Positions 22,925 to 31,512 of a DNA stretch of 45,983 bases are shown here, in pieces. This DNA comes from a virus. Every line of letters begins with the position of its first letter. Positions within the stretch are counted from its first letter, which is position 1. Location of the stretch: positions 15,384 to 61,366 of the IMG/VR virus record IMGVR_UViG_3300001460_005661. One strand, given 5' to 3'. A model generated the notes under the pieces. The model made no database searches. It was not told the DNA's origin and worked only from the letters and a program-made list of their open reading frames with translations. The translations under genes and the position numbers were made by a program.

Positions 22925-24840
22925 AAATCCAACAAGTGATAGAAGATATTGTAAACTACACTCCTACATCTGAGTTAGAAAATTTAGACAAACTTTTTAA
23001 AAAAAGCGGATATGAAATAAGAATCGTAGGCGGTGCAGTGCGTGATATTCTTTTAAAAAAAGATCCAAAAGATGTTGACTTAGCAACCGATGCTACTCCT
23101 AAAGAGATGATGGATTTATTAGGTAAAGCAGGTATTAAACATATACCCACAGGTATAGAACATGGAACAATTACAGCAGTTTTAAATAATGAACCTTTTG
23201 AAATTACTACTCTTAGGGCGGATGTTGATACTGACGGCAGAAGAGCTACTGTACAATATGTTACTAGCTGGGAAGAAGATGCTAAACGTAGAGATTTAAC
23301 ATATAATGCAATGAGTATGGATTTAGATGGTAAAATTTACGATTACTTTGGAGGAATGGACGATTTACAAAACAAAGTAAGTAAATTTGTTGGTGATCCT
23401 TCTGAAAGAATTAAAGAAGATTATCTACGCATATTAAGATATTTTAGATTCCAAGGTAGAATTAGTAAACCAGACTTTGATAAAGATACATTATTAGCAA
23501 TAAAAAATAATGTTTCTGGCTTATCTAAAATAAGTGTAGAAAGAGTATGGCAAGAAATGAGTAAAATGCTTGCTGGAGAAAACATTGCTGATATATTAGA
23601 TCATATGGATAAAACCGGTGTTCTAAAAGCTATTAAATTAGATACACAAGATACTAATACAGTAATAGATAAACAAGACGCTATAATTAACTTAGCAAGA
23701 ATAGCTAAAAATCCAGCAATAGGAAAAGTATGGAAAATGAGTAATGAGGAATATAATTTACTTATATTCTTACACGCTTATAAAGATAAAGATGTAGATC
23801 AAAAATGGTATTCTGAAAAAATGGTTGACAAAGTGGATCGAAATATGCTACAAATGTTAGCAACACTAAAAGATCAGAGGGATATGATTAAACATATAGA
23901 ACAATTTAAGGCACCAGTGTTTCCAGTCACAGGAAATGATTTGATTTCTAAAGGAGTAAAACCAGGTCCTCAATTAGGCCAAACCTTAAAAGCTCTTAGA
24001 GATAAATGGAAACAAAGTAATTTTACTGCAAGCAAAGATCAGCTTATTAATAATCTAAACGAAGGTGTAGGAAGAATTGTTAAAGGTGTAAACACCACTC
24101 CTGATGTAGGACCTAATGAAATATCAAAGCAAGCCGCTAAGTTTGGAAATAAAGTTGATAAAGATGGCAGGCCACCAACCCTTAGTAAAAAAGTCAAAGG
24201 TAAATCAACCAATGTACTGTTTAATCTCGGCCTTGCAGAAAGTACAAAAAGAAATGTTTTACTAACATTAGCTAAATCAAAAATTTTACAGCAAGTAAAT
24301 ATTGTTAATTTACATGAAGCATATTCGCTTAATCCTAATACCGAAATTTATGTTGATATGGATGGTGTACTAGCAGACTTTTTTGGTGAATGGGCTAAAA
24401 TTATGCAAGTTAGTCATTATACTCAAATTAACAAACAACATAGTATAGATGATGCATTACAAAAAATAAGAGATACAGACGAATTTTGGCTTAAACTACC
24501 ATTATTGCCACAAGCAATGGAACTATTAAAACTAATTAAAAAAGTTAAAGGTGCTTACAATATATGCAGTACTCCTTTAGCAGATGATCCAAATTCAGAC
24601 CCTCATAAACGTGAATGGTTAAGACGTAACTTATCATTTTTTCCGCCGAAAAAAGTTTATATTACACATAAGAAAGATCAATTCGCACAAAATAAAGATG
24701 GATCACCTAATATTTTGATTGACGATTATGGAATAAATATAAATGCATGGGAAGATGCAGGTGGCATTGGATTTAAATATAAAGATCATAAATTTGAACG
24801 AACTGCATCTGCAATAAAGCAAGCTATAGCGCCAAGGTGA
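22921..24840 (+). CDS. CCA-adding enzyme/poly(A)-polymerase-like nucleotidyltransferase fused to a HAD 5'(3')-nucleotidase domain
   Basis: 639 residues. Residues 1-370 are a class II tRNA nucleotidyltransferase: RIVGGAVRDILL with GG at 37-38, the catalytic DVD at 51-53, RRDLTYNAMSMD, and RILRYFRF. A linker at about 390-430 (TPDVGPNEISKQAAKFGNKV) is of a type I recall from phage assembly proteins. Residues about 470-639 are a HAD domain with DMDGVLAD at 479-486, ICSTPLAD and LIDDYGINI, like mitochondrial/cytosolic 5'(3')-deoxyribonucleotidase. The first domain may repair tRNA 3' ends; the second may dephosphorylate nucleotides. The single open frame shows no interruption. Confidence 0.8.
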   Translation: MKIQQVIEDIVNYTPTSELENLDKLFKKSGYEIRIVGGAVRDILLKKDPKDVDLATDATPKEMMDLLGKAGIKHIPTGIEHGTITAVLNNEPFEITTLRADVDTDGRRATVQYVTSWEEDAKRRDLTYNAMSMDLDGKIYDYFGGMDDLQNKVSKFVGDPSERIKEDYLRILRYFRFQGRISKPDFDKDTLLAIKNNVSGLSKISVERVWQEMSKMLAGENIADILDHMDKTGVLKAIKLDTQDTNTVIDKQDAIINLARIAKNPAIGKVWKMSNEEYNLLIFLHAYKDKDVDQKWYSEKMVDKVDRNMLQMLATLKDQRDMIKHIEQFKAPVFPVTGNDLISKGVKPGPQLGQTLKALRDKWKQSNFTASKDQLINNLNEGVGRIVKGVNTTPDVGPNEISKQAAKFGNKVDKDGRPPTLSKKVKGKSTNVLFNLGLAESTKRNVLLTLAKSKILQQVNIVNLHEAYSLNPNTEIYVDMDGVLADFFGEWAKIMQVSHYTQINKQHSIDDALQKIRDTDEFWLKLPLLPQAMELLKLIKKVKGAYNICSTPLADDPNSDPHKREWLRRNLSFFPPKKVYITHKKDQFAQNKDGSPNILIDDYGININAWEDAGGIGFKYKDHKFERTASAIKQAIAPR

Positions 24841-24843
24841 TAA

Positions 24844-25194
24844 ATGAAAAATATATGTTTAGTAATATTAATTTTATTAGCAAGCTGTCATCCTGTACAA
24901 GCAGGCGAATGGAATGATAAGCCAGTAATATGTGCTACCGAAGAAGAAACATTTTCATCTATGGCTCCCAAAGGTGAATTGTTAATAGGTATTGCAAACC
25001 AACTTACACCTGTTTTAGACCCAGATGAAGATAGCGGAATATCAGCGAATAGACCTGTGCTACCTTGGGCATTATATGCAAATTTGGACACTGGTACTTT
25101 TACAATATTAGAATATCACGCGACACCATATAATACATATTGCGTTATAGGACACGGAGTTGACTTCCGGTTTATTAAGGAGATAACAAAATGA
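24844..25194 (+). CDS. Small exported lipoprotein candidate
   Basis: 116 residues. Signal peptide with lipobox LASC and lipidated Cys15, followed by a small domain with two further Cys (about 30 and 98) that may form a disulfide in the periplasm. Sequence in between (PKGELLIGIANQLTPVLDP, RPVLPWALYANLDTGTFTI) is beta-rich. It lies between the CCA fusion gene and a PG-binding protein gene. Roles such as superinfection exclusion or lysis accessory are possible but not shown. Confidence 0.6.
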   Translation: MKNICLVILILLASCHPVQAGEWNDKPVICATEEETFSSMAPKGELLIGIANQLTPVLDPDEDSGISANRPVLPWALYANLDTGTFTILEYHATPYNTYCVIGHGVDFRFIKEITK

Positions 25195-26009
25195 AAATGA
25201 AAGACATTGATGCCAAGGCAATGAATGAAACAACAGCATCAAGTGTAGCAACTGTGGTAGCTCCTGTTGGCGGAATAGTTAGTAGAAATAATACTTTTAA
25301 AAATGCATTAGATAGCAATACAAATTTAATGGGCGGACCAGCTAAAAAGAAAAAGAAGAAAAAGACTGTTAGCGAAGCAAAAGAAAAGTCTTCCTTAGAT
25401 ATTTTACAAGGCATTGACACAAGTTCAAGTCAATGGAAGAAAACAAAAAAAGGTGCAATTAAAACAGATGAGCTAATGGCTTTGCAAAAAATACTAAATG
25501 ACTTAGGTTTTAACACTGGTAAACCAGACGGATGGTTTGGCAAAAATACTGCCCGTGGTGTGAAAAAATTCCAAAAGGCACATGGATTAACTGTTGATGG
25601 TGATCCAGGAAAGAATACAATTGGTAAAATGATTTCAGTACTTAGTAAGGATGCTAAGAAAGATGACGAAATCAAAACAACATATTTAGATAAAGATGGT
25701 AAGGATACTGGTGTTCCTGCAAAGCTTAGAGGTAAAGCACATACAGGTCGTAAAAGCTATGACTATGGTGTTGATAAAATTGCATACGATGTAGGAAAAG
25801 CAATTGATGCCAGTAATAATCCAAAATATAGTGCAATGCAAGGACCTAAAGCTAAGTTTATAGATATAGTTTCTGCAATGCGTAGTGCTAATGCTGGAAA
25901 AGTAAATATTGGCGACATTGTCCTTATTGATGGTGAACCTGCAGAAGTAAAACAGACAATGGGCATGGCTTATTTTGTAAAACCCGGAACAACTATTCCT
26001 ATCAATTAA
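25191..26009 (+). CDS. PG_binding_1-domain protein, probable virion component
   Basis: 272 residues; ATG 25191 has AAGGAG at 25177-25182. A Lys run (KKKKKKK at about 53) is followed by a peptidoglycan-binding domain at about 80-145 (DELMALQKILNDLGFNTGK, DGWFGKNTARGVKKFQ, VDGDPGKNTIGKM). The C-terminal 100 residues include YGVDKIAYDVGKAIDASNN and a compact beta segment (IGDIVLIDGEPAEVKQTMG). No catalytic residues are evident. It overlaps the lipoprotein gene by four bases. It may anchor a virion part to the cell wall during entry. Confidence 0.6.
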   Translation: MKMKDIDAKAMNETTASSVATVVAPVGGIVSRNNTFKNALDSNTNLMGGPAKKKKKKKTVSEAKEKSSLDILQGIDTSSSQWKKTKKGAIKTDELMALQKILNDLGFNTGKPDGWFGKNTARGVKKFQKAHGLTVDGDPGKNTIGKMISVLSKDAKKDDEIKTTYLDKDGKDTGVPAKLRGKAHTGRKSYDYGVDKIAYDVGKAIDASNNPKYSAMQGPKAKFIDIVSAMRSANAGKVNIGDIVLIDGEPAEVKQTMGMAYFVKPGTTIPIN

Positions 26010-26030
26010 ATTTAAGAAATACATTTACTG

Positions 26031-26037
26031 ATAAATA
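26031..26037 (+). promoter_or_regulatory. T4-type late promoter box (ATAAATA)
   Basis: ATAAATA lies 28 bases before the ATG at 26066 and is followed by a perfect 14-base palindrome (26040-26053) and TTGGAGC as ribosome-binding site. Confidence 0.5.
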
Positions 26038-26039
26038 GT

Positions 26040-26053
26040 ATAGTATATACTAT
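26040..26053. repeat. Perfect 14-base palindrome in a late leader
   Basis: ATAGTATATACTAT reads the same on both strands and sits between the late-type box at 26031 and the ribosome-binding site of the gene at 26066. All bases but two are A/T, so it may be chance. Confidence 0.5.
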
Positions 26054-26065
26054 TGGAGCATTAAA

Positions 26066-26569
26066 ATGACAGATAAAGCCACAAAAGAAAGCGGCCTACA
26101 AAGACATATCGGTATTAAAAAATACGGTAAAAAAGGCTTTGAAGAACTACAGGCCGCTGGTCGCAAAGGCGCAAGCGAAGAAGAAAAAGGCGCAATTAAA
26201 GATAAGCATCTTCCTAAAAAGAAAACAAATGAAGGATTAGCGGATCTTGCTGATATGGCAGAACGTGATCACGAAGTACAGATGGCACGTAGCGATTTGT
26301 ATAAAATTGCAAAATACGCAATCAAGCTACACGAAATGATGAAAAATATTTCTGAAGCAGAAGGACTAGAAGGCTGGCAACAATCTAAAATTACAAAAGC
26401 CGCAGATTATATGGATAGTGTTTATCATAGTTTAGATTATGAAATGAATATGGATAAAGCTATGATGCCAGAATCGATGAAACCAAAACGTTTCAAACCA
26501 ACTTTAACCAATGAAGAATACACCACATATAAAGGAAGTCTAAATAGCAAGCTAAAGAAAAAAATGTAA
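26066..26569 (+). CDS. Conserved helical phage protein, possible prohead core or scaffold
   Basis: 167 residues, highly charged. The N-terminal 50 residues are Lys/Gly/Glu-rich (GLQRHIGIKKYGKKGFEELQ). The central segment ADMAERDHEVQMARSDLYKI then AKYAIKLHEMMKNISEAEGLEGW and KITKAADYMDSVYHSLDYEM is a conserved block in T4-like marine phages that I associate with prohead core-like proteins. It has its own late-type box. The role is inferred from composition and neighbours. Confidence 0.55.
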   Translation: MTDKATKESGLQRHIGIKKYGKKGFEELQAAGRKGASEEEKGAIKDKHLPKKKTNEGLADLADMAERDHEVQMARSDLYKIAKYAIKLHEMMKNISEAEGLEGWQQSKITKAADYMDSVYHSLDYEMNMDKAMMPESMKPKRFKPTLTNEEYTTYKGSLNSKLKKKM

Positions 26570-26578
26570 GGTAGACAA

Positions 26579-27199
26579 ATGGACTATAATGCACTACAAC
26601 ATAAACTCTTTTCAATGGATCCAACAGATCCTGCAGATGATTTACGAAAACTTCAAGCACAAGCAGGCGGCGGTAATGCTCCAGCATCTGTACCTGAAAC
26701 CTTTGAAGTTATAAATGAAACTGCACAAGTTCCTGAAGGATCGTTACAATTAGATAAAAATTATTCTGTAAATGATTTTGCTAAACTTGCAGGTGTTACT
26801 GAAACGCAGAAAACAGGTAGTGAAGGACAAGCCAAAGGCAAAGATCCTATGCCAAAGAAATCAAAACCTACAACTTCAGGTGAAACACCTCATCCATTAA
26901 AAGATAAACTAGTAGGTGAGGCAGAGGAAGATAGAATAACAGCATTAGAACGTAGGATTGATGCACTAGAAGAAATGCTCAGTGAGCGTGAACTAAGTAA
27001 GCCTGAAGAAAAAGAAAAAGAGCGTCTTGTAAAAGGAATGAAGAAAAATACTTCAGATTTTAAAAAGCGGTATGGTAAAGACGCTAAAGCAGTTATGTAT
27101 GCTACTGCAACAAAAAATGCAAAAGCAAATGCAAGTATTGATACAAGTAACATAAAAAATAGATTATACGATGCATTAAATAAGAAAATGGGCATATAA
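26579..27199 (+). CDS. Conserved charged phage protein, possible prohead core or scaffold
   Basis: 206 residues. Low-complexity N-terminal half with Gly/Ala/Pro/Lys; central SVNDFAKLAGV; a coiled coil at about 120-145 (DRITALERRIDALEEMLSER) and a conserved tail RLVKGMKKNTSDFKKRYGKD followed by AKAVMYATATK. The tail is typical of proteins in T4-like marine phages near head genes. It abuts the 912-residue protein gene with a one-base overlap. Confidence 0.55.
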   Translation: MDYNALQHKLFSMDPTDPADDLRKLQAQAGGGNAPASVPETFEVINETAQVPEGSLQLDKNYSVNDFAKLAGVTETQKTGSEGQAKGKDPMPKKSKPTTSGETPHPLKDKLVGEAEEDRITALERRIDALEEMLSERELSKPEEKEKERLVKGMKKNTSDFKKRYGKDAKAVMYATATKNAKANASIDTSNIKNRLYDALNKKMGI

Positions 27200-29937
27200 T
27201 GAAACTTTTTGATGTACTTAAAGAAAATGCGTTAAGGCAGTTCGCAAGTAATTATAATCCTAATGTATATATTGGTCCAGATACTACAGATAAAGAATTA
27301 GTTTCAGAAGTTCAAAAAGCATTATCAAAACATAGTCTTGCTATTGGTAAAAGACCAGAAGGACAATATTGGGATAATTCTAGAAAAGGATGGACTGGTG
27401 GCGTAACTGGAATTTATGATAACAACTTAAAAGCGGCTGTAATGGCTTGGCAAGAAAGCGTTAATAACCAAATTAAAGATATGGCTCCATCAGATCAAAT
27501 AAAACCGTTGCTTATAAACGGAGTTATTAATCAAGAAGATGCAAAAGTTTTAACAATTCCTTTAGATAAACGTGGTTTCTTAAGCAATACTAAATTAGAT
27601 AGTGCAATAAGAAATTATGAATTAGTAAGACGTGAGTTTACAGATAAAAGATTAGTAGCTACAGATGTAAATGACATTAATTCATTTAGTGATTTTATGA
27701 ATGGTATTGGCAGAGAAGGTTGGTTTACTATTCTTACTCCTATTGTACGTGTTAAATATAAAGGAGATACTTGGGATCCAAGCAAACCAAATAAAGACAT
27801 AATTAATTTTTTAAATGATAGTACAGCTAAAATTTTAAAAGCAAGAAATAAAAATGTATTGTTTAATACTTTACGTGAAGTATTACGTCCTTTATCTCCC
27901 AATTTTCAAGCAAAAACCAAGTCGGGCAAAGATGTAACGCTTATACCAGACGAAGCAAGATTGTTAAAGTTAGCCACAACATATAATACTCCTAACTATA
28001 AAAAATTAGGTATATTAAATACTCCTAAATCACTTTATATTCATTTTGCAGGAATAGCTATGTATGAATTTGGCTTAGGCGTTCAATCTGCACAGAAACA
28101 AGTGCAGGCAAAAGAAAAAGAAGATCAAAAATCTTTACAAAATGATACACCTAACTTAAATGAACTTGATGCAAGACGACTTGCTGAACAATTAATTGTT
28201 GCATTTGAAAACAACTATTGGGCTATATTTTCATCAGCTCGTGTATCAGTTGATGAAGCTAGTGTAGAACAAATTTTACAGCAGTTAGCAAATGCCAAAG
28301 ATTATGATGAAGTAGCTAAACAATATCTTGCACTTACACAAGAGCATCTTTCAGTTCGTATGCTTAAAGAGCTTAGTAAAGACGATCTATATCAAAGAAT
28401 TTTTATTGCACATATGAAAAGGATTAGACGTATTAATCCTCCACTCCTACATAGTACAATAAACTTTGATGATGCTAATACTCCTATAGCAGTTACAGAT
28501 AAAAATAATAAAACATACGAAGTTACAAACGAAATGGTTGAAGGTAGGCCAATAATTAAACCACAAGTTGTTGATGTAATATTGGAAGACTATTTGTTAC
28601 GTGAGGCTATAACAAAAAGCGGTGGCACTATTCCAAGTTTAATTGTACAGCCAACAGAAGAAGATCGTATTAAAGCAGTTGATGTATTTGTTAATAGACT
28701 AGAAGCTACATATCCAGAACTTACTAGCTTTTATGCACACTTACCTCCGTTTAGTGAATATTCACCAATTGGCTTAATGCGACTTAAAGGTATAATCGAA
28801 GAAGCAATAGTATATACTTCAGCTGGTTCAGATCCAACACTTTTTATAGAAAGATCTTTAAAAGAGGACAGAATATGGCTAGTTGGAGATGGATCTGATG
28901 GTGACGGGGACGGCGAGCCAGATCCTGGTAATGCAAATATATACTTTGATCCACGATATAGTGAAGAGGGATTACGAGCCGATCCTGAAAGATTTGATCC
29001 AGCAGGTGTTGACGATGAGGACCTTGAACTTTCAGAAGATGATTTAGATATAATTGGAAAATTAGCAAGTGGAAAAGACGACTTAATAACTGCTGGTATT
29101 GAACAATTATTTGCAATGAATAATGCAAGAACACATTACACTAGTGTAATTTATCCAGGATATAACAAAGTAAATAGTTCGTTTATAGAACAAACCTTAG
29201 GAATAGACGGAAAAAATGATTGGGTGACTAGTTATTATTTAGAAGGAGATGCTACTCCTAATATGCCAATGTTTGAACTATTACTAGATAAATTTGCTGG
29301 TAATGGTGATATGAATAATGTAATAGCATTTGTTGCACCAGCAGGTGTAGCAAAAGTATTTGAAGAAATACTAGGTGCAAACTTTGACCTAGATGAAAAG
29401 GTACTCACGAAACTTGTAATGTCTGTGCAAAATAAAGATGATTTCAATTTGGTTGAAAAATATTATGAGAACGGTAGTGGTAATTTAAGAGACGATATCA
29501 AAAAAGCTGATTGGTTTAGCGATAAAATATATCAAGATTTACTTAAAAAAGTTGGTATAGATATAGAAAAACAAGATGCATTAAAATCTATTGAAGAATG
29601 GGAAGAACTAGTTGGACAAAAAATTGGACACATTAAACGTTATAGGCAACTTAAAAGAATGTCTAATATAGATATTGCAAAAGAAAATGAAGCTAAAGAA
29701 CAGATAGGCAATATGCAGGACTTTATGGATGATTTTACATTGTTTGTAAAAGACTTTGTAGATAATAAAGACAAAAATAAAAAATTAAAGACCAATGAAA
29801 TCACAAGACTGATTGCTATGCTCGGACAGTTCGGAGGCTTATCACTAGAAGAAGAAGGTAATGAAGAATTATTTGAATTGCCTGGGTGGAAAGAAGCAGG
29901 CAACGCATGGAAAACGCTAAAGAATATTAGAACTTAA
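27199..29937 (+). CDS. Large phage protein of unknown function with annexin-like helical repeats
   Basis: 912 residues. The N-terminal 130 residues look like a degenerate peptidoglycan-binding domain (SEVQKALSKHSLAIGKRPEG, IYDNNLKAAVMAWQ). Helical repeats around 355-405 (VDEASVEQILQQLANAKDYD; HLSVRMLKELSKDDLYQRIF) and near 740-775 resemble the annexin-like repeats of bacterial proteins, where a short acidic loop precedes an LxxxL helix bundle. A Gly/Asp-rich acidic segment near 565-580 (DGSDGDGDGEPDPG) could bind calcium. No enzymatic motif. Size and neighbours suggest a virion or injected protein. Confidence 0.5.
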   Translation: MKLFDVLKENALRQFASNYNPNVYIGPDTTDKELVSEVQKALSKHSLAIGKRPEGQYWDNSRKGWTGGVTGIYDNNLKAAVMAWQESVNNQIKDMAPSDQIKPLLINGVINQEDAKVLTIPLDKRGFLSNTKLDSAIRNYELVRREFTDKRLVATDVNDINSFSDFMNGIGREGWFTILTPIVRVKYKGDTWDPSKPNKDIINFLNDSTAKILKARNKNVLFNTLREVLRPLSPNFQAKTKSGKDVTLIPDEARLLKLATTYNTPNYKKLGILNTPKSLYIHFAGIAMYEFGLGVQSAQKQVQAKEKEDQKSLQNDTPNLNELDARRLAEQLIVAFENNYWAIFSSARVSVDEASVEQILQQLANAKDYDEVAKQYLALTQEHLSVRMLKELSKDDLYQRIFIAHMKRIRRINPPLLHSTINFDDANTPIAVTDKNNKTYEVTNEMVEGRPIIKPQVVDVILEDYLLREAITKSGGTIPSLIVQPTEEDRIKAVDVFVNRLEATYPELTSFYAHLPPFSEYSPIGLMRLKGIIEEAIVYTSAGSDPTLFIERSLKEDRIWLVGDGSDGDGDGEPDPGNANIYFDPRYSEEGLRADPERFDPAGVDDEDLELSEDDLDIIGKLASGKDDLITAGIEQLFAMNNARTHYTSVIYPGYNKVNSSFIEQTLGIDGKNDWVTSYYLEGDATPNMPMFELLLDKFAGNGDMNNVIAFVAPAGVAKVFEEILGANFDLDEKVLTKLVMSVQNKDDFNLVEKYYENGSGNLRDDIKKADWFSDKIYQDLLKKVGIDIEKQDALKSIEEWEELVGQKIGHIKRYRQLKRMSNIDIAKENEAKEQIGNMQDFMDDFTLFVKDFVDNKDKNKKLKTNEITRLIAMLGQFGGLSLEEEGNEELFELPGWKEAGNAWKTLKNIRT

Positions 29938-29938
29938 T

Positions 29939-30451
29939 ATGTTTGAAAATTCAGTAAAAGACTGGATAACAAATTTTCTCAGTACTAAAAATCCTGCATT
30001 TAATAATTTACCACCTTGTCCGTTTGCAAAACAAGCATTATTAGAAGATAAAATTGTTTTCCATTATTTAAATCCAATAGACCGTTTAACAATGTCAGAA
30101 TATATAAGTTGTGAACTTGAAAATTTCAGTTATCATTGGCCTAAAGGAAAAGAAGTAGTAGTAATTGGATGTGACCCAACTTTAATTACATCAGATGAAT
30201 TAAGTGAATCTGTAGATAGAAGCAATGAAAAGTTTTTAGATAATCGTGGTTATATTGCTTTAGAAGACCATCCAGATGAAAAAGAAAAAGTATTAGATGT
30301 ATCCCTTAATCAAGGCGTGTATGTTTTAGTGTTGCTACAAGAAAAAACTAAATTATTTAAAGCAAGAAGGATTTTATCCAAGCAAAACTATTATAAATAT
30401 TGGACGGAAGAGTATTATTCAGAAGTGGTAACAAATGACGACACGAGTTGA
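29939..30451 (+). CDS. Conserved hypothetical protein
   Basis: 170 residues, one base after the preceding stop. N-terminus WITNFLSTKNPAFNNLPPCP then FAKQALLEDKIVFHYL; the PPCPFA segment recurs in unnamed proteins of marine phages. The middle has GKEVVVIGCDP and the end VSLNQGVYVLVLLQEKTKLF with a KARRIL segment, suggesting an alpha/beta fold. No known catalytic signature. Overlaps the next gene by 17 bases. Confidence 0.5.
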   Translation: MFENSVKDWITNFLSTKNPAFNNLPPCPFAKQALLEDKIVFHYLNPIDRLTMSEYISCELENFSYHWPKGKEVVVIGCDPTLITSDELSESVDRSNEKFLDNRGYIALEDHPDEKEKVLDVSLNQGVYVLVLLQEKTKLFKARRILSKQNYYKYWTEEYYSEVVTNDDTS

Positions 30452-30872
30452 TTTGCGAAAAACAAATTATAAAATTATAGACCATAAAATACTATCCAGT
30501 AAACATTTTTTAGAGTGTGAACAAATATATAAACAATACATAATATACAAAAAATTTGACGAAATCTATCCAATATTTAGAGAGGATTGGGATCACGGAA
30601 CTACAATTGGTTACTATGATAATGAAAAATTAGTAGCATGGAGTTCTTATTATACATATCCAAGTAAAAAAACTGTCCATGCTGATCAATTTGCTTGGAA
30701 CTATGATAATCCTAATTTAAAGTTAGGTTACAAATCTTTACGTAGCGAATGTGCATATTTCAAATCAAAAGGTTTTGATTATCTCATCTTAGGTGATATA
30801 TATTCTTATAAACAAGATTTGAAAGGCTTTGAAACTATCCAAATTGATTCTCCTGGTGCATTTGAGTCTTGA
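30435..30872 (+). CDS. GNAT-fold acyltransferase-like protein
   Basis: 145 residues. GTTIGYYDNEKLVAWSSYYT is a typical GNAT beta hairpin, and LGYKSLRSECAYFKSKGFDY followed by LILGDIYSYKQDLKGF resembles the C-terminal part of GNAT proteins of the arginyl/leucyl-tRNA-protein transferase group. The usual acetyl-CoA pyrophosphate loop is not clear, so activity is uncertain. Its 3' end carries the -35 element of the dsbA promoter. Confidence 0.4.
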   Translation: MTTRVDLRKTNYKIIDHKILSSKHFLECEQIYKQYIIYKKFDEIYPIFREDWDHGTTIGYYDNEKLVAWSSYYTYPSKKTVHADQFAWNYDNPNLKLGYKSLRSECAYFKSKGFDYLILGDIYSYKQDLKGFETIQIDSPGAFES

Positions 30873-30897
30873 CTTATTGTAAAAAGTCGTATATAAT
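30869..30897 (+). promoter_or_regulatory. Sigma70-like early promoter for dsbA
   Basis: TTGACT at 30869-30874, 17-base spacer, perfect TATAAT at 30892-30897. The -35 overlaps the stop codon of the previous gene. AAAGGAG precedes the ATG at 30924. Confidence 0.8.
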
Positions 30898-30923
30898 AAG
30901 AAATAATAATAAAGGAGCAGGAT

Positions 30924-31187
30924 ATGAGTGATAGGACATATGGGCCAGAAGAAAAGGCAAAATTAGAACGACTTGTAAAAGAAGGTGTTACTGTATTACA
31001 AGAAGTAGAAGACCTACAAGGTAGTTTGAAAGAAACTATAAAAGCAGTAGCTGAAGAACTTGATGTTAAGCCTTCTCTTATTAACAAAGCAATAAAGATT
31101 GCACAAAAAGGTGATTGGGAACGTGTTTCCGAAGAATATGATGATTTAGAAACAATGGTAACAACTGTTGGTGCAGATAAAGCATGA
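30924..31187 (+). CDS. dsbA: DsbA-like dsDNA-binding protein
   Basis: 87 residues (T4 DsbA has 89). LKETIKAVAEELDVKPSLIN and KAIKIAQKGDWERVSEEYDD align by eye with T4 DsbA (IRIRAKDELGVDGKMFNRLL, KDNRDVFEAETEEV). T4 DsbA binds double-stranded DNA and stimulates late transcription. It stands under a strong sigma70-like promoter, fitting early synthesis ahead of late genes, and overlaps the next gene by four bases. Confidence 0.7.
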   Translation: MSDRTYGPEEKAKLERLVKEGVTVLQEVEDLQGSLKETIKAVAEELDVKPSLINKAIKIAQKGDWERVSEEYDDLETMVTTVGADKA

Positions 31188-31489
31188 AACGTGTTTATAG
31201 ATCAGATAGAGTTGGAAAAATAAAAGATTTTATAATCGAATCGCATCGACTCTCTCCTTTTGCTTTTTATTGTGAAATGGTTGAAACAGTATTATTACTT
31301 ACTGCTTCTGCTGTTTTAACTTTCACAGTTTTAGATCCAGCAACAGAAATATTCATTCCTTTATATCTAGCTGGTAGTATATTAGGAGTTATAAGCACAG
31401 TAATACGCAAAGCATTTTTTGCAATAATATTGTGTGCATGGTTTGTGATGATGAATTCACTTGCTTTAATACAACTATTCGTGTTATAA
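31184..31489 (+). CDS. Small integral membrane protein next to DNA polymerase
   Basis: 101 residues: basic N-terminus (MKRVYRSDRVGKIKDF), the segment SPFAFYCEMVETVLLLTASA, then two or three hydrophobic helices filling residues 28-101. The FAFYCEMVE pattern recurs in small membrane proteins beside the polymerase gene in marine T4-like phages. Function unknown. Its distal part contains the promoter for gene 43. Confidence 0.55.
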   Translation: MKRVYRSDRVGKIKDFIIESHRLSPFAFYCEMVETVLLLTASAVLTFTVLDPATEIFIPLYLAGSILGVISTVIRKAFFAIILCAWFVMMNSLALIQLFVL

Positions 31490-31490
31490 T
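31461..31490 (+). promoter_or_regulatory. Sigma70-like promoter with extended -10 for DNA polymerase
   Basis: TTGCTT at 31461-31466, 18-base spacer, TATAAT at 31485-31490 preceded by TGT (extended -10). AAAGGAG lies before the ATG at 31513. Confidence 0.65.
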
Positions 31491-31512
31491 AAAAGAAGGT
31501 AAAGGAGATTAA

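Noticed and set aside
25360-25400. Programmed frameshift site in the A-rich Lys run
   Set aside because: The downstream PG-binding domain is in the same frame and no alternative frame continues with coding character.
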